The notes beneath the pieces were generated by a model. It was not told where the DNA came from, did no database searches, and saw nothing but the letters and a program-made list of their open reading frames with translations. A DNA stretch of 64,000 nucleotides, taken from contig SVJQ01000008.1 of the NCBI GenBank assembly GCA_015068905.1, forward strand, positions 1 through 64,000. Reading direction: 5' to 3'. The position numbers were made by a program, and so were the translations under genes. Shown piece by piece: positions 33,899 to 40,773 of the stretch; position 1 is the first letter of the stretch, and the number at the start of each line of letters is the position of its first letter. This DNA comes from Oscillospiraceae bacterium. Its GTDB lineage: Bacteria; Bacillota; Clostridia; UBA1381; UBA9506.

Positions 33899-34915
33899 AT
33901 GCAAATCAAAAGCAAGGACATTAAAAAAATTATATTACTTGTCTTGGTTATTTTAGCAGCTGTTTTTTTTATGAGTGCGTGCTCGGTGATTTCTGATTAC
34001 CATGGCAGCTCTAAGGGCGGGGTTCGCACGGTGACCGTTGCTGCCGGCAGCGGTACAGCCCAGATTGCTGAAGCCTTGGAAGAGCAGGGCATTATCAAAA
34101 ATCCTTTTTGGTTTCGTGTGTTCTCAAAACTGGGCGGGCATGACGGTCGCTATCAGCCGGGAATCTTTACCTTACACGAAAATGCCGGCTACCAAGAGAT
34201 TTTTAAAATGTTAACGCAGCCGCCGGAAACCCAGTTTGTAACAGTAACTATACCCGAAGGGTTTGAGCTGTGGCAAATTGCTGACAAGCTGGAGCAGGTG
34301 GGTCTCATTGACCGAGACCGTTTTTATGAAGCAGTGGAAAACGGACAGTTTGATTATGAATTTTTAAGGGATATTCCCCAAAGAGAAAACCGTTTAGAGG
34401 GTTACTTATTCCCGGATACCTATCAGTTTATGTATGGTGAAAGCGAAGAGACAATCATTGACAAAATGCTTGCCCGTTTTGACGAGGTTTATACAGATGA
34501 ATACGAAAACCGTGCCAAAGCGCTGGGTATGACAAATGATGAACTTATTACGCTGGCGTCAATTGTTGAAAGAGAAGCCCAAGGTGATGATGACAGAACG
34601 TTAGTGGCAAGTGTTTTTCATAACCGTTTAAAGAGCACGCAGTATCCCTATCTTCAGTCCTGTGCAACGGTGCAGTATATTTTGAAGGAAAGAAAAACGG
34701 TTCTGTCTGTCGCAGATACAAAAATTGATTCTCCCTATAACACCTATCAAAATCCGGGGTTGCCAAAAGGGCCTATTGCCTCACCGGGGAAGGAAGCCAT
34801 TGAAGCAGCTCTGTATCCTGCCAAAACAGACTATCTGTTCTTTGTGCTGGATTCATCCGGCAAACACCGTTTTGCCAAAACTTTTGCAGAGCATCAGGAA
34901 AATATGAGAAAATAA
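33899..34915 (+). CDS. mltG: Endolytic murein transglycosylase MltG
   Basis: A 338-residue membrane-anchored enzyme that cuts nascent glycan strands and sets their length. An N-terminal hydrophobic segment (about 10-27) ends in FMSAC, so a lipobox is possible. A LysM-like part follows, then the YceG domain with EGFELWQIADKLE, ENRLEGYLFPDTY, the catalytic Glu in LASIVEREAQ, and NTYQNPGLPKGPIASPG. Its 3' end overlaps the convergent sigG gene by 22 nt as read, and a terminator lies just behind its stop. Confidence 0.95.
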   Translation: MQIKSKDIKKIILLVLVILAAVFFMSACSVISDYHGSSKGGVRTVTVAAGSGTAQIAEALEEQGIIKNPFWFRVFSKLGGHDGRYQPGIFTLHENAGYQEIFKMLTQPPETQFVTVTIPEGFELWQIADKLEQVGLIDRDRFYEAVENGQFDYEFLRDIPQRENRLEGYLFPDTYQFMYGESEETIIDKMLARFDEVYTDEYENRAKALGMTNDELITLASIVEREAQGDDDRTLVASVFHNRLKSTQYPYLQSCATVQYILKERKTVLSVADTKIDSPYNTYQNPGLPKGPIASPGKEAIEAALYPAKTDYLFFVLDSSGKHRFAKTFAEHQENMRK

Positions 34916-35715
34916 GAAAGAGGCTGCATAACAGCCTCTTTTTTTAAATATATTTCTTCTTTTCTCTCCAGTGCGCCCTTTTCAAGCCTTGATACCTGCG
35001 CCTGTGAGATGCCGATTTCATCTGCGACCTCCATTTGGGTTCTGCCGGAGAAAAACCGGAGAGAGATAATGTGCTTTTCGCGGTCGGAAAGGCGTTTCAT
35101 AGCCTCTGACAGGGCGATGTTTTCAAGCCATTGCTCGTCTGTATTTTTAGTGTCCTTTACCTGATCCATCACAAAAATTGTGTCGGTTCCGTCATTATAT
35201 GCCGGTTCGTGAAGGCTGATGGGGTCCTGAATGGATTCTAGGGCAAAGACAACCTCTTCCTTTGAAAGCTCAAGCATCTTTGCAAGCTCATCAATGGTGG
35301 GTTCTTTTGAGTTTTTGCTGATATATTCTTCTTTTGCCTTTAGCGCCTTGTAGGCAATGTCACGCAGGGAACGGCTGACACGAATCTGATTATTATCCCG
35401 CAGATAGCGCCTGATTTCGCCAATAATCATAGGAACAGCATAGGTTGAGAATTTGACGTTGTGAGAGGTGTCAAAGTTGTCAATAGCTTTAATTAAACCG
35501 ATACAACCAATCTGGAACAGGTCATCCATATTCTCGCCGCGGTTATTAAACCTTTGAATAACGCTCAAAACAAGGCGCAGATTGCCGCCAATAAAGGTTT
35601 CACGCGCCTCTTTATCCCCCTCCTTGATTTTTTCAAATAAAGCCATTTTCTCGTCGTTAGAAAGTACCGGCAGTTTTGCTGTATTTACGCCGCAGATTTC
35701 TACTTTGTTTGCCAC
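34894..35715 (-). CDS. sigG: RNA polymerase sporulation sigma factor SigG
   Basis: A sigma-70 family forespore factor of 273 residues as read. Hallmarks are the N-terminal NKVEICGVNTAKLPVLS, region 2 (GNLRLVLSVIQRFNNRGENMDDLFQIGCIGLIKAIDNFD), regions 3 and 4 (IGISQAQVSRLEKGAL). I prefer GTG 35715 because it gives MANKVEICG, matching Bacillus SigG, with GGTGA six bases upstream; TTG 35721 is the alternative. SigG is normally ~257-260 residues. Here the frame continues for ~17 extra residues through the mltG/sigG terminator hairpin, while the +1 frame would end in KKKYI, a normal-looking SigG tail. See the finding on a possible frameshift. Confidence 0.93.
   Translation of the reverse strand: MANKVEICGVNTAKLPVLSNDEKMALFEKIKEGDKEARETFIGGNLRLVLSVIQRFNNRGENMDDLFQIGCIGLIKAIDNFDTSHNVKFSTYAVPMIIGEIRRYLRDNNQIRVSRSLRDIAYKALKAKEEYISKNSKEPTIDELAKMLELSKEEVVFALESIQDPISLHEPAYNDGTDTIFVMDQVKDTKNTDEQWLENIALSEAMKRLSDREKHIISLRFFSGRTQMEVADEIGISQAQVSRLEKGALERKEEIYLKKEAVMQPLSYFLIFS
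34918..34945. terminator. Intrinsic terminator between convergent mltG and sigG
   Basis: AAGAGGCTG (34918-34926), loop CATAA, CAGCCTCTT (34932-34940), then a T-run to 34945 for mltG. It lies inside the sigG reading frame as predicted. Confidence 0.88.
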
Positions 35716-35747
35716 AATCAATCACCAGCCTTTTACTTTTTCATTAA

Positions 35748-35777
35748 CATAATTTCCAAAAAAAGTAAAATATATAC
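35748..35777 (-). promoter_or_regulatory. Candidate SigF/SigG-type promoter of sigG
   Basis: On the minus strand GTATA (35777-35773), 15 nt, GGAAATTATG (35757-35748). It partly fits the SigF form (GywTA, then GgnrAnAnTw), and sigG is a SigF target in Bacillus. The fit is not exact. Confidence 0.35.
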
Positions 35778-35795
35778 CTGATGATGTGGTGTTTT

Positions 35796-35829
35796 TGAAA
35801 AAAGAAAAGGCGAGGTTAAAACCTCGCCT
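35796..35829 (-). terminator. Intrinsic terminator of the ferredoxin-like gene
   Basis: AGGCGAGGTT (35808-35817) and AACCTCGCCT (35820-35829) form a perfect stem; on the minus strand TTTTCTTTTTT follows. Confidence 0.88.
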
Positions 35830-35839
35830 CATTCACAGT

Positions 35840-36532
35840 TTATTCAATTAAATTGCCATCGGTGGTCACGGTCGCAACCCGCCAGGGCAGAAATTTGCCA
35901 CTTGCCATTAAGGCTTCCTTCACAGCGCTTTCAATGCCGCCGCAGCAGGGCACTTCCATACGAACGACGGTCACACTCTTAATATTGTTGTTTGCAATGA
36001 TTTCCTTTAACTTCTCAGAATAGTCTACCATATCAAGCTTGGGACAGCCGATGAGGGTGATTTTATCTTTAATAAAATCGTTGTGGAAGTTTGCGTAGGC
36101 ATAAGCGGTGCAATCTGCCGCAACCAATAGGTTTGCACCCTCAAAGTAAGGGGCATTGACTGGTACCAGTTTAATTTGTACGGGCCATTGCATTAGCTGG
36201 CTTTGGATAGTCGGTGTATCGTGGTAAACCGGCGCCGACTCTCGGTGAATGGTTTTGGATTTTGTCCCCGGACAGCCGCAGGGCAGGGGTGCTTTTTGTG
36301 CTTGTGCTGCTTTGACAGCTGCTTCGTCATAGGCTGAGGCTTCACGCTCTTCAAAGGTGATGGCACCCGTGGGGCAGGCGGGCAGGCAATCGCCCAAACC
36401 GTCACAATAATCCTCGCGTAGAAGCTTTGCTTTTCCGCTTACTATACCAATGGCACCTTCGTGGCAGGCTTCGGCGCAAATGCCGCAGCCGTTGCATTTT
36501 TCTTCATCAATTTTTATAATTCTTCTAATCAT
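35840..36532 (-). CDS. 4Fe-4S ferredoxin-like protein
   Basis: A 230-residue protein with two cluster motifs at the start: CNGCGICAEAC (CX2CX2CX3C) and the looser CDGLGDCLPACP. More Cys occur at PCGCPG and in VPCCGGIES. The middle and C-terminal parts resemble a family found beside Crp/Fnr regulators and hybrid-cluster proteins in anaerobes, with a likely role in redox or nitrosative stress; the exact function is unknown. I prefer ATG 36532, eight bases after AAGGAG, over ATG 36538, which is two bases from it. The gene is divergent from the Crp/Fnr gene, sharing an 84-90-nt control region. Confidence 0.75.
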   Translation of the reverse strand: MIRRIIKIDEEKCNGCGICAEACHEGAIGIVSGKAKLLREDYCDGLGDCLPACPTGAITFEEREASAYDEAAVKAAQAQKAPLPCGCPGTKSKTIHRESAPVYHDTPTIQSQLMQWPVQIKLVPVNAPYFEGANLLVAADCTAYAYANFHNDFIKDKITLIGCPKLDMVDYSEKLKEIIANNNIKSVTVVRMEVPCCGGIESAVKEALMASGKFLPWRVATVTTDGNLIE

Positions 36533-36549
36533 AATCATAACTCCTTTTC

Positions 36550-36578
36550 TTGACTTTGTACTGTCATTATACTATAAT
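36550..36578 (+). promoter_or_regulatory. Sigma-A type promoter of the Crp/Fnr gene
   Basis: TTGACT (36550-36555), 17 nt, TATAAT (36573-36578), 45 nt before the start codon. Confidence 0.82.
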
Positions 36579-36592
36579 AAGCCTAACAAGTC

Positions 36593-36608
36593 TGTTGTTT
36601 TTACAACA
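36593..36608. promoter_or_regulatory. Perfect palindrome, likely Crp/Fnr operator
   Basis: TGTTGT (36593-36598), TTTT, ACAACA (36603-36608). It lies just downstream of the regulator's start of transcription and upstream of the divergent ferredoxin-like gene, where a Crp/Fnr dimer could repress one gene and activate the other. The sequence is unlike the E. coli Fnr site. Confidence 0.5.
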
Positions 36609-36622
36609 AAAAGGAGAATTTC

Positions 36623-37300
36623 ATGAAAAAATTTATTCCGCCTCTTTTGCAAAACAGTCTTTTTGCGGGTACAAGCGAAGAAGAGCTTTTATCTATGCTT
36701 TCCTGCCTAAAGGCACGGGTAGAAAGATTTTCAAAAGGTGCTTATATATTTCGCACCGGTGAACGGGTTGGGGCGTTGAGTATCCTGATATCCGGTAAGC
36801 TTCACATTCAAAAGGATGACTACTGGGGCAACCGCAGTATTATCAATGTGGTTTTGCCCGGCGAACTGTTTGGAGAGGCGTATGCCCATCCCAAAAGCGG
36901 CGCCATTTTGCAGGATGTGGTGGCAGTGGAGGAAAGTCAGGTCATCTTTTTGGATATTGGCTGTGTGCTGACAGTTTGCCAAAACGGTTGTCAGTTTCAT
37001 AACCGCCTGGTTAATAACCTGTTTTATATTCTTTCAGAAAAAAACAAGTATCTTGTGCAAAAACTGGGTCACATGTCTAAAAGAACAACCAGAGAGAAAC
37101 TGCTTTCTTATTTGTCTGAGCAATCCAAAAAGCAAGGCTCACCTAACATTACGATTCCTTTTAACAGACAACAACTGGCAGACTTTTTGTCAGTAGATAG
37201 AAGCGCCATGTCAAACGAACTGTGTAAAATGCGTGATGAGGGACTTTTGTGTTTTGAAAAAAACAGGTTTGAGTTACTATCGGGACATAATGATATATAA
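36623..37300 (+). CDS. Crp/Fnr-family transcriptional regulator
   Basis: A 225-residue regulator with an N-terminal cyclic-nucleotide-type beta-barrel (about 15-130), dimer helix and C-terminal winged HTH with the recognition region RQQLADFLSVDRSAMSNELCKMRDEG. No Fnr-type N-terminal Cys cluster is visible, so sensing by an Fe-S cluster is unlikely; heme or another ligand is possible. AAGGAG precedes ATG 36623. It is divergent from the ferredoxin-like gene, with a palindrome between them. Confidence 0.9.
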   Translation: MKKFIPPLLQNSLFAGTSEEELLSMLSCLKARVERFSKGAYIFRTGERVGALSILISGKLHIQKDDYWGNRSIINVVLPGELFGEAYAHPKSGAILQDVVAVEESQVIFLDIGCVLTVCQNGCQFHNRLVNNLFYILSEKNKYLVQKLGHMSKRTTREKLLSYLSEQSKKQGSPNITIPFNRQQLADFLSVDRSAMSNELCKMRDEGLLCFEKNRFELLSGHNDI

Positions 37301-37336
37301 AAAAGAGTCTGTGGCGAAAGCCACAGACTCTTTTTT
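37301..37336. terminator. Bidirectional terminator between the regulator and the SulP gene
   Basis: AAAAGAGTCTGTGGC (37301-37315), loop GAAA, GCCACAGACTC (37320-37330), then TTTTTT. It is symmetrical enough to serve the convergent SulP gene too. Confidence 0.92.
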
Positions 37337-38975
37337 ATTGCAGTTCCTCACCACGGCGGAGTGCCGCATCAATGTTTAAGCAGAAGTTTTCTTTCTTCAC
37401 AAGGTCATATAAACCGGATTTGTGCATAGCGCGCATTGGCTGAGCGTTTACATGAGAGAGGATAACGGTGATGCCTTTTTTGGAGCAATCTGTCACAAAT
37501 TGAGAAAGCATTCTGAGGGCATCAGTATCCACAGAGGGTACGGCGCGCATTCTTAAAATGACGCATTTTGTATATGATTTGGTTTCAATGCGTGAAATTT
37601 CACCTGCAACGGCAAAGAACAAAGGACCGCTCAGCTCATATACGCTGATGTGTTTGGGAACATGCTTTAAGTCAATGCTATCGGGGTCTTGTTCCTGTTC
37701 CACATAGCGCCAACTTTCAACTTTAGACTCAGAGCTCATACGGCGCATAAAGAGTACACAAGCCAGCACAAGACCAACCTCAATGGCAACAACCAAATCG
37801 AAAATGACGGTGAGCAGGAAGGTAATCACCAGCACCGCAATATCGCTTTTCGGTGAGGTTTTTGTCAGTCTTACAAACTGACGCCACTGACACATATTAT
37901 AGGCAACGCTGATTAAAATGGCCGCAATGGCAGGCATGGGAATCCACGCAGCATAGGGCATTAAAATTACCAGCACTAAAAGCAACACAACCGCATGTAC
38001 CATACCGGCGATAGGCGTTCTGCCGCCGTTTTTCACATTGGCAGCGGTACGGGCAATAGCGCCGGTTGCAGGAATGCCACCAAAGAGAGCAGAGGCAATG
38101 TTACCTAAGCCCTGACCCAAAAGCTCTGCATTAGAGCGGTGCTTTTTGCCGGCCATACCATCTGCCACAACGCAGGATAAAAGGGACTCAATCCCTGCAA
38201 GAAGAGCAATGGTAAAAGCGTCAGGGAAAAGGGTTATTACCTTATCAATGCTGAATGCCGGCAGCTTGAAAGCCGGAAGGTTGGGGCTTAAGGTGTATAA
38301 ATCGCCAATGGTTTTCACGTCCATACCAATGCCTTTTACCATAATGATGCCGGCGGCAACAGCTAACAGTGAAGCCGGCACTTTGTCATAAATTTTGGGC
38401 CAGATAAATAAAATAGCAAGACAAACGGCACCCACAATGATTGCCTGATAGTTTATAGAACCAATATTTTCAAAAAACACGGTAAGCTTTTCGATGGTTT
38501 CGATGGGTGTTTCACCAGACGCGTATGTAACGCCAAAAAAGTCCTTCAGCTGACCGACAACCAAAGTTACCGCAATGCCGGCGGTAAAACCGGTTGTGAT
38601 GGTGTAGGGGATGAACTTAATCAGATTACCGAATTTCAGAAAACCCATGATAATCAGTATGATACCTGCCATAATCGTGGCAAGAGCCAACCCTTCAGTT
38701 CCATTTTTGAGGACAATGCCGGCAACAATGGTTGCAAAGGCGGCTGTTGGGCCTGAAATCTGCACGCTGCTACCGCCGAAGAATGCGGTAATAAAGCCTG
38801 CGATAATGGCGGTATAAATACCGGCCTCCGGGCTGACGCCTGAGGCAATCGCCAAGGCGATGGACAGGGGCAGGGCAATAATGGCAACAATGACACCGGC
38901 AATCAGGTCTTTAGCCAACTGACCGCCGCTGTAATGCCTTAAATCTGAAAAAAGCATGGGTTTAAACTGTTTCAT
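37335..38975 (-). CDS. SulP-family anion transporter with STAS domain
   Basis: A 546-residue membrane protein of the SLC26/SulP family. About 10-14 membrane segments fill residues 20-420, starting with the family block LIAGVIVAIIALPLSIALAIASG and FGGSSVQISGPTAAF. A C-terminal STAS domain (about 440-540) follows. Substrates in the family include sulfate, bicarbonate and other anions; none can be chosen from sequence. AAGGAC lies upstream of ATG 38975. Its promoter overlaps the terminator of dpaB. Confidence 0.9.
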   Translation of the reverse strand: MKQFKPMLFSDLRHYSGGQLAKDLIAGVIVAIIALPLSIALAIASGVSPEAGIYTAIIAGFITAFFGGSSVQISGPTAAFATIVAGIVLKNGTEGLALATIMAGIILIIMGFLKFGNLIKFIPYTITTGFTAGIAVTLVVGQLKDFFGVTYASGETPIETIEKLTVFFENIGSINYQAIIVGAVCLAILFIWPKIYDKVPASLLAVAAGIIMVKGIGMDVKTIGDLYTLSPNLPAFKLPAFSIDKVITLFPDAFTIALLAGIESLLSCVVADGMAGKKHRSNAELLGQGLGNIASALFGGIPATGAIARTAANVKNGGRTPIAGMVHAVVLLLVLVILMPYAAWIPMPAIAAILISVAYNMCQWRQFVRLTKTSPKSDIAVLVITFLLTVIFDLVVAIEVGLVLACVLFMRRMSSESKVESWRYVEQEQDPDSIDLKHVPKHISVYELSGPLFFAVAGEISRIETKSYTKCVILRMRAVPSVDTDALRMLSQFVTDCSKKGITVILSHVNAQPMRAMHKSGLYDLVKKENFCLNIDAALRRGEELQ

Positions 38976-39026
38976 TTGTAGGGTCGTCCTTTCTTAGGTT
39001 ACATTAAATGTTTGCACAACTTTTAA

Positions 39027-39055
39027 AGTATACCATAAAACGACAAAAACTGCAA
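39027..39055 (-). promoter_or_regulatory. Sigma-A type promoter of the SulP gene
   Basis: On the minus strand TTGCAG (39055-39050), 17 nt, TATACT (39032-39027). Confidence 0.68.
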
Positions 39056-39087
39056 GGGGGCTTTGCTAAATTGCTATAGCCCCCCTT
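39054..39087 (-). terminator. Hairpin terminator after dpaB
   Basis: AAGGGGGCT (39054-39062) pairs with AGCCCCCCTT (39078-39087) around a 15-nt loop; on the minus strand a TTTTTG run follows a few bases later. It adjoins the SulP -35 element. Confidence 0.7.
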
Positions 39088-39098
39088 TAGCACTAAGT

Positions 39099-39671
39099 TT
39101 AAAAAAGAACAGGCTGTATTTGTATTTCGTTAAGGGCGGCCTTTGTGGTCTCGGTAATCTTTGTCATATCGGCAACCAAAGAGTTTGTTTTATTGATGGG
39201 GTCATCCTGACCATAGGGGACAAAGTAAATGTTTTGTGTATTTAAAAGTGCGCCAATATTTTTGGCACTGCCGCCTAACCCGTCATTGGTGGAAACTGCA
39301 ATGATGACAGGCTTCTGATTTCTGAGGGTTGCTTTGGCTGCCATTGTGACGGGGGTATCGGTAATGCCGAGTGCAAGCTTTGCCAGTGTGTTTCCTGTAC
39401 AGGGGGCGATAATTAAGGCGTCTAACAGGTTTTTGGGGCCGATGGGCTCGGCTTCGGGAATGGTGTGAATAATCTTGTGGCTTGTGATAGCTTCAATTTC
39501 TGCAATAAAGTCAGCCGCTTTTCCGAACCGTGTATCTGTAGTATAGGCAATTTGCGACATAATGGGGATGACATCAGCCCCTGTTTCTGCTAAAACAGCA
39601 ATCTCTTTGACTACTTTTTTAAAGGTGCAAAAAGAGCCGGTCATAGCAAAGCCAATGGTTTTATCTTTCAT
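39099..39671 (-). CDS. dpaB: Dipicolinate synthase subunit B
   Basis: A 190-residue flavoprotein-fold subunit of dipicolinate synthase (SpoVFB). Seen: TIGFAMTGSFCTFKK at the start and LIIAPCTGNTLAKLALGITDTPVTMAAKATLRNQKPVIIAVSTNDGLG split across the flavin-like pocket, as in DpaB. With DpaA it oxidises dihydrodipicolinate to dipicolinic acid for the spore core. It overlaps dpaA by 4 nt, so the two are translationally coupled. This is the Bacillus-type route, rather than the Etf-dependent one used by some clostridia. Confidence 0.95.
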   Translation of the reverse strand: MKDKTIGFAMTGSFCTFKKVVKEIAVLAETGADVIPIMSQIAYTTDTRFGKAADFIAEIEAITSHKIIHTIPEAEPIGPKNLLDALIIAPCTGNTLAKLALGITDTPVTMAAKATLRNQKPVIIAVSTNDGLGGSAKNIGALLNTQNIYFVPYGQDDPINKTNSLVADMTKITETTKAALNEIQIQPVLF

Positions 39672-40549
39672 ACTTTCACCTCCGAATCGTTTATGATATT
39701 TAAAATGGTTTTACAGATTATATCACCGGCAGTCCGGGGCGCAACCTTGCCGGGGAGAGACAGCGCCCAGATAACCTTTATTCCAAGTTTTTCGGCACTT
39801 TCAAAGTCAACACCGCCGGGGCGTGAGGCAAGGTCAATGATGAGCGCTTCCTTGTTTATGTGGCTTAAAACATCACGGGTAAGAAGCGGCACAGGCGCCG
39901 TATTGATAATAAGCTGAAAACTGCCGATGTGATTTTGTAAGTCCTTTGTATGTATAGGGATGTAGCCAAAAGTTTGCATCCAGGTCCGGTCGCTTTGTTT
40001 TCGTGCGGCGGCTGTAACGTGAGCACCCAAAGCCAAAAGGTTGTGGCAAAGCACTTTTGCAATGCGCCCGAAGCCAATAACAAGGCAACTTGCACCGTGG
40101 AGGGTGACGGGCAGTTCGCGCATGGCAATCTCTAAAGCGCCTTCTGCTGTGGGAATGGCGTTTAAAACAGAAAAATCTTCGTACTCTGTATAATCGTGAC
40201 AGAGAACACCTTTTTGCCTTATGGCATCTAAAAATGTGTTATCCATTTTCCCACCAAAGACAACCTGATCGTGAGAGATTAGTTCAGACACGGAGTTAAG
40301 TGAAATAGTCCCCTGATACAGTGGCGTGTTTACAAGTCCTTTTTCGACAGAAACGGGGAGAGGCAGGAGAATGTAATCAGCCCCCTGTATGGCGCAAGCC
40401 AGTGAATCTGCCGTGATGACCTGCTCATCAAAAGCAACCTGCGGGTCAAAACCAAAGGTGCGAACCTCTGCCCCGAGAGAACAAAAAAAATCTGCACATC
40501 TGACATATCTTACGTCTCCGCCAATGACAGCAAAAACAGTTGTTTTCAT
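39668..40549 (-). CDS. dpaA: Dipicolinate synthase subunit A
   Basis: A 293-residue NAD(P)-binding subunit of dipicolinate synthase (SpoVFA). Seen: FAVIGGDVRYVRCADFF at the start, the dinucleotide fold SCLVIGFGRIAKVLCHNLLALGAHV in the middle, and LIIDLASRPGGVDFESAEKLGIK, all diagnostic of DpaA. AAAGGAG precedes ATG 40549. A SigK-like promoter candidate lies upstream, which would place the operon in the mother cell as in Bacillus. Confidence 0.95.
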   Translation of the reverse strand: MKTTVFAVIGGDVRYVRCADFFCSLGAEVRTFGFDPQVAFDEQVITADSLACAIQGADYILLPLPVSVEKGLVNTPLYQGTISLNSVSELISHDQVVFGGKMDNTFLDAIRQKGVLCHDYTEYEDFSVLNAIPTAEGALEIAMRELPVTLHGASCLVIGFGRIAKVLCHNLLALGAHVTAAARKQSDRTWMQTFGYIPIHTKDLQNHIGSFQLIINTAPVPLLTRDVLSHINKEALIIDLASRPGGVDFESAEKLGIKVIWALSLPGKVAPRTAGDIICKTILNIINDSEVKV

Positions 40550-40584
40550 AACCGGTCTCCTTTACAGGAAGAAACTTTATGCTA

Positions 40585-40613
40585 CATAATATGAAAAAAA
40601 GTCTAAAACAGTT
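40585..40613 (-). promoter_or_regulatory. Candidate SigK-type promoter of dpaAB
   Basis: On the minus strand AAC (40613-40611), 17 nt, CATATTATG (40593-40585), against the SigK form AC and CATAnnnTA; the last base differs. It starts 36 nt before dpaA. Confidence 0.45.
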
Positions 40614-40691
40614 CATGGTTTTTTAACCGCAACATTTAGTGCGTTAAATGAATTTTTAAGCGTTATTTTGCGGTTTGTGGTGATTTTCTTC

Positions 40692-40720
40692 TTGCCAAAT
40701 ATGCACATATATGATACAAT
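40692..40720 (+). promoter_or_regulatory. Sigma-A type promoter of recJ
   Basis: TTGCCA (40692-40697), 17 nt, TACAAT (40715-40720), 53 nt before the chosen recJ start. Confidence 0.72.
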
Positions 40721-40773
40721 TATTATGAATAATTGTTGTCAGCTGTAATTTGTGCAGCAGATGGGAGAAAAAC

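Noticed and set aside
36541-36622. E. coli-type Fnr box (TTGAT-N4-ATCAA)
   Set aside because: The palindrome present reads TGTTGT-N4-ACAACA and does not match it.
40621-40773. Structured RNA upstream of recJ
   Set aside because: Only weak A/T-rich pairing around 40719-40738; a sigma-A promoter explains the region.
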